Positions 1-5,970 of a DNA stretch of 7,021 bases are shown here, in pieces (position 1 is the stretch's first letter; each line of letters begins with the position of its first letter). A program made the translations under genes and the position numbers. Origin of the DNA: Thermoprotei archaeon (GTDB lineage: Archaea > Thermoproteota > Thermoprotei_A > Sulfolobales > Fervidicoccaceae); the NCBI GenBank assembly GCA_022759165.1, contig JAEMPT010000091.1:1-7021 (forward strand). Reading direction: 5' to 3'. A model generated the notes under the pieces. It did no database searches and was not told the DNA's origin. It saw only the letters and a list, made by a program, of their open reading frames with translations.

Positions 1-145
1 CCAAAGGAGCTTCTCCTTTGGGATCTCCTCCTTTGACAATTTCCCACCCTTTTTTATAATGTTATATAATTTCCATTATAAATTTTTTTTATAAAAAATA
101 TTTTAATATTTTTATTTCTTTATAACCAAAGAAATAAATACAATA
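1..145. repeat. Gene-free AT-rich segment with four consecutive inverted repeats
   Basis: No credible coding sequence is seen here. From about 45 to 145 the DNA is almost entirely A and T, unlike the rest of the window. Four perfect inverted repeats follow one another: 1-9 with 13-21 (stem CCAAAGGAG, 3-nt loop); 53-61 with 74-82 (TTTATAATG); 94-102 with 105-113 (AAAAATATT); and 111-121 with 128-138 (11-bp stem around TTATTTCTTT). The last two share a few bases, so they could not both form fully at once. On the minus strand this lies just downstream of the permease stop, so the T-rich hairpins could help end that transcript. The segment also leads directly into a transposon right-end-like motif, so it may be the body of a small non-autonomous element. 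The window begins exactly at the first hairpin, so its left border cannot be judged. Confidence 0.5.
111..138 (-). terminator. Hairpin with T-rich flank downstream of the MFS permease
   Basis: An 11-bp perfect stem (111-121 with 128-138) surrounds a 6-nt loop. On the minus strand it lies about 50 bases after the permease stop and is followed by long T and A runs (81-110). Archaeal termination depends mainly on T-tracts rather than on hairpins, so the runs matter more than the stem. The assignment is inferred from position only. The hairpin could equally be part of the palindrome-rich element. Confidence 0.3.
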
Positions 146-165
146 ATGATTACAACCGAAGGTCT

Positions 166-192
166 CGCCTTTCAGGGCGGAGAAAGAGGTCA
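166..192 (+). mobile_element. Right-end-like remnant of an IS200/IS605 (TnpB) element
   Basis: This 27-nt motif has a GC-rich hairpin (TCTCGCC, loop TTTCA, GGCGGAGA with one bulged G) followed by AGAGGTCA. It matches the minus-strand motif at 6826-6852 almost base for base: CGCC, a T-rich loop, AGGGCGGAGA, then AGGTCA, with one extra base here. Similarity stops right after TCA, where the right end of such an element would join its target. The form 'GC hairpin plus GGAGGnnGTCA' is familiar from right ends and reRNA 3' ends of archaeal IS605-type elements. No tnpB coding sequence and no longer RNA scaffold is seen upstream. The last three bases (190-192) are the stop codon of the permease gene on the other strand. 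The motif could instead be a hairpin belonging only to that gene's 3' end. Confidence 0.4.
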
Positions 193-1350
193 CTTAATCT
201 TGAGAATAAACACGGCATTTGCAGCATGCAAGATCGCGGCAAATATGAGATGTCCAAATCCACCGGGGATCGTACTCCTCAAAAGACCACCTATAAATGG
301 AGAAAGCATCGCCCCCAGGGTCGCATAGAAATTTATAGCTGCTAGATATTTTCCCCTCTCGGCGTTCATTGTCTTCTTCATGAACAGGGAATTGTAGCTC
401 GGTGCCCACGAGGCTACATTGACGCCTAGAAGGGCAAAAGCTAAAGAAAGGGCCTGAAAGCCCCCCGTTCCAGAAAGGCCGAAAACTAGCATAATGGCAG
501 ATAAAGAAGTAGTTACTTCTGAAAAGGAAAGCAGCAATTTTGGATTTATCTTGTCGGCAATTATACCCAAAGGGAATTGCAGAACAAGCCAAGACGCATT
601 TTGGATGGAGTACAATAGTGCGGAGCTGCCGATCGAGATGCCCTCTGAGGCCGTGAGAGCGAATATCAATGGCACCCATATATAATATGCGAACCTATCC
701 AAAATAGCAAAGGCCGCAAACCCCCTCAGCTCTTTTGGAATAGAAACTATTCCGGGTCCCACGCTTGAAGTTTTCCCTCTGCCTGTCCTTATGGAAAGGG
801 GAAGTAAGGCTGAGAGAGCGAACATAATAGAGGAAAATAAAAAAACACCAGAAAAGCCCCAAATACCTTTGATGAAATCCCCCACTATTGGTCCTACTAC
901 CATAGCAGAGGCCGTCCCCATCATCGCTATGCCGACTACTGATCCGGTCCTCAACCCTCCGACTTCTATAGCTAGCAAATTCCTAGCGACAGCCCCCCCT
1001 AGGAATGCCGCATTAAGCGAAAGGACGGAAAGGAAAAAGAGCGCGGGAGAAACGCTTGAGATAGCGAGTAGAGGGGATAAGGAGCCGGCGATTGAAGTCA
1101 CGAAAACCGCTCTCTCTCTTCCAACAGAATCAGAAATTCTTCCTATGAAAAGTATGAATAATGCGACGCCCAAGTAGGAGAGGGACTCGAGCTCTGATTG
1201 AAGCGAATACCTTATACCATTACTTTCTGCATAATACCTTAGCTGGTAGCTATAAGAGGAATAAGCCAGCCCGAACAGCATATAAACTGTGAAAAGGATA
1301 AGCGAAAGCTTTTTAGACAGCAGCAGCGAGCTCTTATCTTTAATGCTCAA
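190..1350 (-). CDS. MFS permease, 12 transmembrane segments (DHA1-like)
   Basis: This is a major facilitator superfamily transporter, an inner-membrane secondary carrier probably driven by an ion gradient; the substrate is unknown. Numbered from the upstream GTG at 1359, twelve hydrophobic segments can be placed at about 18-38, 62-76, 84-103, 106-125, 140-162, 169-190, 212-236, 246-268, 275-296, 301-322, 338-360 and 367-388. The loop after segment 2 carries the signature GRISDSVGRER (73-83), and segment 5 has a GPIVGD stretch resembling the antiporter motif. The longest frame starts with GTG at 1359. I prefer TTG at 1350, because GTGATC lies upstream at the same distance as the SD of the other genes here. 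The protein stops immediately after TM12 (AVFILKIK), with no cytoplasmic tail, and its TGA lies inside a transposon-end-like motif, so a short tail may have been lost. A possible TATA element (TTTATCC, 1402-1408, minus) falls inside the divergent Nudix gene. Confidence 0.88.
   Translation of the reverse strand: MSIKDKSSLLLSKKLSLILFTVYMLFGLAYSSYSYQLRYYAESNGIRYSLQSELESLSYLGVALFILFIGRISDSVGRERAVFVTSIAGSLSPLLAISSVSPALFFLSVLSLNAAFLGGAVARNLLAIEVGGLRTGSVVGIAMMGTASAMVVGPIVGDFIKGIWGFSGVFLFSSIMFALSALLPLSIRTGRGKTSSVGPGIVSIPKELRGFAAFAILDRFAYYIWVPLIFALTASEGISIGSSALLYSIQNASWLVLQFPLGIIADKINPKLLLSFSEVTTSLSAIMLVFGLSGTGGFQALSLAFALLGVNVASWAPSYNSLFMKKTMNAERGKYLAAINFYATLGAMLSPFIGGLLRSTIPGGFGHLIFAAILHAANAVFILKIK
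1338..1345 (+). promoter_or_regulatory. TATA-like element for the Nudix gene
   Basis: CTTTAATG is centred about 25 bases before the GTG at 1365, the usual archaeal distance from TATA box to transcription start. It would give a leaderless transcript, in keeping with the missing SD. The element lies inside the first codons of the divergent permease gene. Confidence 0.35.
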
Positions 1351-1364
1351 AACGATCACTTTCG

Positions 1365-1880
1365 GTGAGACCTACTTTGGAAATTCGTTTCTCCGGCAAA
1401 AGGATAAAGGTCTTCGCTGGGAGCATTAGATCGCCAGACGGCTCAGAGTCATACAGAGAAATCGTAAGGCACCCGGGAGCAGTCGTCATCCTTCCGGTAA
1501 AGGAGGGAAAGATCCTTCTCATAAGGCAATATAGGCACGCTATCGGCAAATGGATTCTGGAGCTCCCCGCGGGAACTCTCGAGGAAAAGGAGGATCCTGA
1601 AAAGGCGGCGCAACGCGAATTGAAAGAGGAGACCGGGTATGAGGCGGAAAGGCTGACGAGGGTCATGAGCTTCTATTCATCTCCCGGTATATCCGATGAG
1701 ATCCTGCATGTATTTTTAGCGGAGGGCCTCCGCGAAGGTAAGCCGAGCAGAGAGCAGGGCGAGTTAATAGAGAACCTATGGATACCACTAGAAGAGGTGC
1801 TTGAGATGGTGAGAAGAAACGAGATAGAGGATGCGAAGACCATAGCAACGGTCCTCTATTATTCCTCGTTTCTGTTATGA
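1365..1880 (+). CDS. Nudix hydrolase, ADP-ribose pyrophosphatase-like
   Basis: A 171-aa cytoplasmic Nudix enzyme, expected to hydrolyse ADP-ribose (or a related nucleoside diphosphate derivative) to AMP and ribose 5-phosphate. The Nudix box is perfect at residues 70-92: G, five residues, E, seven residues, then RELKEETGY. The upstream RQYRHAIGKWILELPAG and the downstream SPGISDE, with a proline (107) about 15 residues after the box, are typical of ADP-ribose pyrophosphatases. The length is normal for the family. The GTG at 1365 has no good SD, but a TATA-like CTTTAATG (1338-1345) lies about 25 bases upstream, which fits a leaderless mRNA starting at this GTG. TTG at 1377 is an alternative start. 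The 5' end is only 14 bases from the preferred permease start, and the 3' end overlaps the convergent NifX-like gene by 22 bases. Substrate assignment is by family only. Confidence 0.92.
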   Translation: MRPTLEIRFSGKRIKVFAGSIRSPDGSESYREIVRHPGAVVILPVKEGKILLIRQYRHAIGKWILELPAGTLEEKEDPEKAAQRELKEETGYEAERLTRVMSFYSSPGISDEILHVFLAEGLREGKPSREQGELIENLWIPLEEVLEMVRRNEIEDAKTIATVLYYSSFLL

Positions 1881-2269
1881 TGACCTCGGTGTTCCTCTTC
1901 AGCTTCCACGGCTTCTGTTGCCTCTTTCAGCTTACCGCTGACTACGGCCTCTATGGCCTGCTCAAGCGGAGGCATCTCTCCTTCCTTGCTCGGGTAGAAA
2001 TATACCTTGACACCCTCTTCGGCTAATTGCTCGAACGCTCTTTCTCCCATACCCAAAGCAACGAGGCATTCAGGTTTCCTTGACAGGATCAACCCAAGGA
2101 CTCCGCCACCCCTACCATGCTCTTGCTCCTTATATGAATTCTCCACAACCTCAACGGAGATGACTTTGCCTTCCTCTACTTCCGCGAAGGCGAAGTAGGG
2201 GGCCCTGCCGAAGTGAGGAAATAGAAGCAGCTCTTTCCCCCTTTTTGCAACCGGCGCAGCTACTTTCAT
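1859..2269 (-). CDS. NifX/NifB-like (COG1433) small protein with His-rich tail
   Basis: A 136-aa protein of the dinitrogenase iron-molybdenum cofactor biosynthesis superfamily (NifX, NafY, the NifB C-terminal domain and archaeal MTH1175-like proteins). It begins MKVAAPVAKRGKE, carries the family's HFGRAPYFAFAEVEEGKV, a middle ALGMGERAFEQLAEEGVKVYF, and then an acidic helical segment ending in EEEHRGHHNRNEE. The family binds iron-sulfur or Fe-Mo type clusters in some members. In organisms without nitrogenase its role is unknown, and nothing here suggests nitrogen fixation. The His-rich tail could bind metal (inference). The start is ATG at 2269, supported by GAGGTG seven bases upstream; the frame stays open further upstream but that part is inside tldE and is not family-like. 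It follows the TldE stop by 2 bases, so it is translationally coupled to the TldD-TldE pair. Its last codons overlap the convergent Nudix gene. Confidence 0.87.
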   Translation of the reverse strand: MKVAAPVAKRGKELLLFPHFGRAPYFAFAEVEEGKVISVEVVENSYKEQEHGRGGGVLGLILSRKPECLVALGMGERAFEQLAEEGVKVYFYPSKEGEMPPLEQAIEAVVSGKLKEATEAVEAEEEHRGHHNRNEE

Positions 2270-2271
2270 GG

Positions 2272-3600
2272 TCACACCTCTGGTCTTGTTATTTCTACTC
2301 CCCTTATTAAAGAGAAGGGTGCCCTCGTTGGGATCTCTACCTCCCACCACCAGACGTTGTTCCTCTCTCTAGTCATTTGTTCGATGCTCGATAAGAGCCT
2401 AGGGAAAGAAGACGCGACCCTTACTCTTCCCACATTTCCGATAATTTCCCCGTTCCTCACAAGCAACGCCGCGTCCCGGGAAACGGTTGAAAATTGCCCT
2501 TCCACATAGTTCTGCAATCTAGTGTACCAGTTATTCATCACCATGATCCCATTCTTCAGCTCTTCAGCCAGCTCCTCTTCCTTAAGATCCCCTTGGCTGA
2601 TTTCAAGGTTCCATGCTCTAGGCATCATCCACCCGGCGTTACCGGTGCTTTTGGACCCGAACTTCGATGCGGTCGCCGTGTTGTGCAGTAAGGTGACGAG
2701 TTTGCCCCGTTCGATGACAGCCTTGTCCCACGTCTCGACCCCCTCATCATCAAATGAAGCAGATCCCGGCAGAGACGGATCCCTCGGCCTGTCATAGAAG
2801 GAAAACGCTTCAGATGCTACTTCGTCTCCAGGCTTGTATTTTGCCAGAAACGAATATCCTATCATCGAGGCCAGCGCGGAAGACATCATAGCCAAAACGT
2901 TAGCTAGATTCCCCATTACCATAGGGGAGAGGACAACATCGTACTTCCCTGGAGAGAAATCGGCAATCTTCTTAGAGAGATCCGCGATTTCCCCGGCCTT
3001 CCTTCCAACCTCTTTCAGTGCGCCTTCATCTATATTGCTTGACCCGAAGCTCCAATGGCCGCTGCCACTATCTTTGAAAGCCCTCAAATGTAGCCCTAAG
3101 GAACTCCTATCCTCGGTACCCTCGAATCCAGTCGTGGTTGCTAGGGCTCTGTTGGTGACCTCGAGAGTTAGAGTTCCCGAAACTCTTTCCCCTCCCGCGC
3201 TCATGGCTTCGCTGATGGGCTCCTCTAATAGCCTTACAGGGTTCTGCAAATATTCCGCGATTCTTCGATCAGCGCAGCTCTGGCGCATGCTAGGAACATC
3301 CGGCGAGGGCAAAGGCGAATACAGATCAGAAGGCTCGATTTTTTTGGCGATTCTCTCCAATCTGCTAGCCTCTTCCGCTATCTTTCTCGGGTCAGATGTT
3401 GCCAACTCAATAATGAACAGCCTTCCCTCTAATCCCAAGCGCAAATATGAATCTACCGTGCTCCACCTTTGTATGACAGCTGGCTCCCCATCCCACACTT
3501 TCACGAGGCTCCTTTCTCTCTCTATCACTGCGACGGCTGCATCGCTCCACGATCTCTTGATCGAATTTAGAATTTGAGAAGCTATTTCTAGAGCAGGCAT
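2272..3600 (-). CDS. tldE: TldE/PmbA-family protein, non-catalytic partner of TldD
   Basis: A 442-aa member of the TldD/PmbA (U62) family. In bacteria TldE (PmbA) and TldD form a heteromeric protease that finishes microcin B17 and degrades the unfolded antitoxin CcdA. TldE lacks the metal site and lines the chamber. Numbered from the GTG at 3609, no HExxxH motif is present, as expected for TldE. Family-typical stretches are visible: SGTLTLEVTNRALATTTGFE (144-163), SFDDEGVETWDKAVIERGKL (285-304), HNTATASKFGSKSTGNAG (309-326) and the tail (380-445). The longest frame starts with GTG at 3609, but AGGTGAT sits eight bases before the ATG at 3600, so ATG is preferred and the GTG is part of the SD. 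Only one base separates this ATG from the TldD stop. The pair order (tldD then tldE) suggests joint translation and assembly. The archaeal substrate is unknown. Confidence 0.92.
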   Translation of the reverse strand: MPALEIASQILNSIKRSWSDAAVAVIERERSLVKVWDGEPAVIQRWSTVDSYLRLGLEGRLFIIELATSDPRKIAEEASRLERIAKKIEPSDLYSPLPSPDVPSMRQSCADRRIAEYLQNPVRLLEEPISEAMSAGGERVSGTLTLEVTNRALATTTGFEGTEDRSSLGLHLRAFKDSGSGHWSFGSSNIDEGALKEVGRKAGEIADLSKKIADFSPGKYDVVLSPMVMGNLANVLAMMSSALASMIGYSFLAKYKPGDEVASEAFSFYDRPRDPSLPGSASFDDEGVETWDKAVIERGKLVTLLHNTATASKFGSKSTGNAGWMMPRAWNLEISQGDLKEEELAEELKNGIMVMNNWYTRLQNYVEGQFSTVSRDAALLVRNGEIIGNVGRVRVASSFPRLLSSIEQMTRERNNVWWWEVEIPTRAPFSLIRGVEITRPEV

Positions 3601-3601
3601 A

Positions 3602-5050
3602 TCAATCACCTAGGCTCTTAATTCCTATTCCAATTAGCCTCACGTTTGGGCCGCCGAACCAGACTGGGACCCCTTGGTGAGGCTCCCCCTTTCCGCACGT
3701 TCCCGGAAAGAACTTCAAGTTCTTATCCTTTGCAAAAAGTTTGCCGTAGAACTCTCCCGTCGTTACTTCCATGACCGGATTTTTCACCGGATCCCCTATC
3801 TCCCCGTTCTTAATTATGTAGGACTCTAAACCAACGTACCTCTGGTTCCACCTTATGTCGTCTATGTTCCACTCCATATAGCTCCTCATATAAATACCAA
3901 AAGAGATGTCCTCTATGAGCTCTTCAAAGCTTTTGTCACCTGGCTCTAGGTAAGTGTTGCTCATCCTAACCAAAGGCTCTGCAGCATAACTCATAGCCCT
4001 TGCTGAGCCGTTGCTCTTCCTCGCCAACATGAATGCTGTTTCTCGGTTCAAAAGGGGCTCATTTATATATCCTTCCTTGTATAGGTACCTTGGTTTAGCT
4101 GGGACGCCTTCATCGTCGAACAAATAAAACCCTGAACTGCCTGGTATGGTTGGGTCTTCGATCACCGTTGCCAAGGGACTACCTATCTTTGTGCCGAAAC
4201 TCTCTGGCTTTACGAACGACTCACCCGCTTGCGCAGCCTCCCTTCCGAGTATCCTGTCCGCCTCCATTGGGTGCCCTGAGGACTCATGCATAGCCAGTCC
4301 AACTATCTCTTGCCCTAGCACGACATCGAGTTTTTCCTTAGGAGGGGAGACTCCGAATAACATTACAGTCTCCAGCCTCTTAGCTTCTTCAGAAACCTCG
4401 CTTTCTATTTTCCACTCCTCCAGCAGCTCGGCTCCACCGCTTCCACTATATTCCCTCCATCTTTGCATAGTTTTTCCACCATCTTCTAAGACGAAGTTGA
4501 GCGATGCATATAACCTCGGCACCTTCGAGGATATATGAGCGCCATCGCTTGTCAGTATGAGCTTTTCCTGTATGTGTGTAGAAAAAGAGATCGAGAAAAC
4601 AGAGAGCTTCGTTCTCTTCACTGAATCCCTAACTTCGCTTTCAACTCTCTTGCCCTCTTCTGTCAAAAATTCGAAGCTCAGATCTTCTAACCTTTTTTTC
4701 TGATAAGCTTCATATGAAGCCCTCGCAAGCCTCTCATCGCTCAGCCCGATCTTCCTTTTCTTGAGACGTGAAGCCGATCTAGCCGCTGAAACAGCCGAGG
4801 CCAAAGCCTTATCAAGCGAATCTCCATCCATTTTATTTGTTGAAGCGAATCCCATTCCGCCTTCTACCAGCGCCCTTATTCCGACTCCTCCGCCCCCAAA
4901 CGTAGAAAAGCCCAACACTTTGCCATTTCTCATCGTTATAGAACTACCTTCATCAGTCTGTAAGCGCACTTCAACATAGCTTGCCCCGTTTTTCAATCCC
5001 CTGTCGATTAATTTTAAGAAGACGTCCTCGTACACAAAAGGATCGCCCAT
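3602..5050 (-). CDS. tldD: TldD-family zinc metallopeptidase
   Basis: A 482-aa member of the TldD family (peptidase U62), the catalytic subunit of the TldD/E protease, which cuts small unfolded peptides inside its chamber. Counting from the ATG at 5050, the metal motif HESSGH is at 255-260 (His255, Glu256, His260). The third ligand, Cys452, lies in GTCGKGEP near the C-terminus, matching the His-His-Cys site known for E. coli TldD. Other family stretches are GVGIRALVEGGMGFAST in the N-terminal domain, FYLFDDEGVPAKP, and NTYLEPGD. The length is normal. The frame extends to a TTG at 5068 (488 aa) with an intermediate ATG at 5056. I chose 5050 because GGGGGT lies at the standard SD distance from it. 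It is the first gene of a three-gene minus-strand operon with TldE and the NifX-like protein. All catalytic residues are present, so the enzyme is probably active. Confidence 0.94.
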   Translation of the reverse strand: MGDPFVYEDVFLKLIDRGLKNGASYVEVRLQTDEGSSITMRNGKVLGFSTFGGGGVGIRALVEGGMGFASTNKMDGDSLDKALASAVSAARSASRLKKRKIGLSDERLARASYEAYQKKRLEDLSFEFLTEEGKRVESEVRDSVKRTKLSVFSISFSTHIQEKLILTSDGAHISSKVPRLYASLNFVLEDGGKTMQRWREYSGSGGAELLEEWKIESEVSEEAKRLETVMLFGVSPPKEKLDVVLGQEIVGLAMHESSGHPMEADRILGREAAQAGESFVKPESFGTKIGSPLATVIEDPTIPGSSGFYLFDDEGVPAKPRYLYKEGYINEPLLNRETAFMLARKSNGSARAMSYAAEPLVRMSNTYLEPGDKSFEELIEDISFGIYMRSYMEWNIDDIRWNQRYVGLESYIIKNGEIGDPVKNPVMEVTTGEFYGKLFAKDKNLKFFPGTCGKGEPHQGVPVWFGGPNVRLIGIGIKSLGD

Positions 5051-5083
5051 CACCATTACCCCCGTCAATCGTAAGACAACGCC

Positions 5084-5091
5084 TAATATTA
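5084..5091 (-). promoter_or_regulatory. TATA-like element for the tldD operon
   Basis: The palindrome TAATATTA lies about 38 bases before the tldD ATG, so transcription would begin near 5063, just at the SD. A second candidate (TTAAAAAA within 5125-5135, minus strand) would give a leader of about 55 bases. Both are pattern matches only. Confidence 0.35.
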
Positions 5092-5356
5092 CGCTTTTCC
5101 CTCCTGCCTAAAGAAACATCTCGTAGTTTTTTAATCGAAATTGTAGATAGTCTGATCCTGGCAAGTCTATCACAGACGCATTTGTAGAAACTTACAGGAA
5201 AATCCTCACATTTTCACTTAAAATGAAACGTCGGATCACCACCTTATAACATTCTAATCATTCAAAAAACTCATGAAATCATGTGCCCCTGGCATTAAGG
5301 TATGGGGTAGGGATACATAAACAGTCCTAAGGAGATATGAAGGTGAACCTAGAAGG

Positions 5357-5369
5357 TTAAATATATATT
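5357..5369 (+). promoter_or_regulatory. TATA box with purine-rich BRE, upstream of the PUA-PAC2 operon
   Basis: TTAAATATATATT is preceded by AGAAGG, a good archaeal BRE plus TATA arrangement. Transcription would begin near 5385, leaving an untranslated leader of about 100 bases before the TTG at 5488. A weaker match (TTTAAGAA, from 5419) would give a leader of about 40 bases. Because the run is nearly palindromic it could also serve the minus strand. Confidence 0.4.
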
Positions 5370-5475
5370 CAAATACAGAGATTTCCAGACTCGCGCATGA
5401 TGATGAATGAAGGACCGATTTAAGAATAAAGAAAAACACTGTTTTGGGCGAAAAGTTTAGCATAGGAAGTACCTA

Positions 5476-5481
5476 GAGGTG
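5476..5481 (+). promoter_or_regulatory. SD GAGGTG that decides the start of the PUA gene
   Basis: GAGGTG ends six bases before the TTG at 5488, the register used by most genes in this window. Its own GTG (5479) is in frame and would be taken as the start by a longest-frame rule, giving three extra residues (M-A-R). Confidence 0.65.
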
Positions 5482-5487
5482 GCTCGC

Positions 5488-5970
5488 TTGAATACATCGA
5501 ACTCTCCTGATATACAAGAGATCGCTCAGATATACGGCATCCTTTACTATCAGTTTGGTAGGGAAGCGGCCGAGGAAGTTCTGAGAAGATCTTTAGAACT
5601 CAGGGTAACAAGATACTCCAGCGGTATAATCAGAGAAGTCCATATGTCCAATATCCCTATCCTTTATCATAATCCTAAGACTGGCTTGTTTACATTGAGT
5701 CAGAGAGGGGCAATTCTTCTATTCCCCCTCGTCCCTGAGGACAGAAAGAGGATCTACGTTAAAAGGGACATTTTTGAGAAATATACAAAAAAAGTTCTTC
5801 TCGCCCCAGCAGTAGCAAGGGTAACTGAAGATATAAGAGCCGGCGACGAAGTATTTATTGTAGACGAGAGCGGGGACCTCTTAGCCGTGGGAAAGGCGCT
5901 CGCCAGCGCCGTTGAGACCAAGGTCATGAAGAGAGGTAAAGTAGCTCTCGTGAGGAGGGAGCACAGATGA
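5488..5970 (+). CDS. Stand-alone TGT_C2 + PUA domain protein (archaeosine TGT C-terminal-like)
   Basis: A 160-aa predicted RNA-binding protein. Residues about 10-80 (EIAQIYGILYYQFGREAAEE, then RYSSGIIREVH, then TGLFTLSQRGAILL) resemble the C2 domain that precedes the PUA domain in archaeosine tRNA-guanine transglycosylase. Residues about 90-157 form the PUA domain itself: KRIYVKRDIFEKY, then AGDEVFIVDESGDLLAVGKA, and a closing MKRGKVALVRR. The full transglycosylase is several times longer; its catalytic barrel, with the Asp nucleophile and zinc site, is absent. In the full enzyme these C-terminal domains grip the unfolded tRNA to expose G15. The protein could therefore assist a separate catalytic subunit or bind another RNA (inference). 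The start is TTG at 5488, chosen because the GTG at 5479 is part of the SD GAGGTG. The stop overlaps the PAC2 start by 4 bases (ATGA), so the two genes are co-translated. Confidence 0.85.
   Translation: MNTSNSPDIQEIAQIYGILYYQFGREAAEEVLRRSLELRVTRYSSGIIREVHMSNIPILYHNPKTGLFTLSQRGAILLFPLVPEDRKRIYVKRDIFEKYTKKVLLAPAVARVTEDIRAGDEVFIVDESGDLLAVGKALASAVETKVMKRGKVALVRREHR

Larger units (their letters stand above)
5051..5487. other. 437-bp divergent intergenic region
   Basis: This is the only long gap inside the gene block; it separates tldD (minus) from the PUA gene (plus). I see no tRNA, no C/D-box pair and no family-like open frame. It holds TATA-like elements for both sides, a small inverted repeat CATTTT/AAAATG (5209-5225), and a region from about 5330 to 5370 with a purine-rich GGAGATATG and a strong TATA-like AT run. 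A 69-codon open frame on the minus strand (5254-5463) resembles nothing and is probably chance. Confidence 0.6.

Noticed and set aside
1..45. CRISPR-like repetition of CTCCTTTG
   Set aside because: Only two copies 13-20 bases apart, explained by the hairpin and its neighbour; there are no repeat-spacer units.
791..1177. 128-codon open frame on the plus strand opposite the permease
   Set aside because: Shadow of the MFS gene; the translation is low-information and resembles no family.
2270..2350. N-terminal extension of the NifX-like gene to 163 residues
   Set aside because: The extra 27 residues lie inside tldE and do not match the family; the ATG at 2269 has a good SD and begins the conserved MKVA start.
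2834..3577. 247-codon open frame on the plus strand opposite tldE
   Set aside because: It is antisense to a clearly recognised TldE gene, and its translation shows no family features; the frame is a by-product of the real gene's codon use.
5337..5360. ATG with SD-like GGAG and seven codons (MKVNLEG)
   Set aside because: Too short to support, and it lies upstream of the best transcription start; kept only as a remark on the leader.
5397..5403. ATGATGA resembling the C box of a C/D-box guide RNA
   Set aside because: No CTGA D box at a suitable distance and no C'/D' pair.
5254..5463. 69-codon minus-strand open frame in the divergent intergenic region
   Set aside because: No recognisable domain, no convincing SD, and it would cover the TATA element of the plus-strand operon; likely chance.
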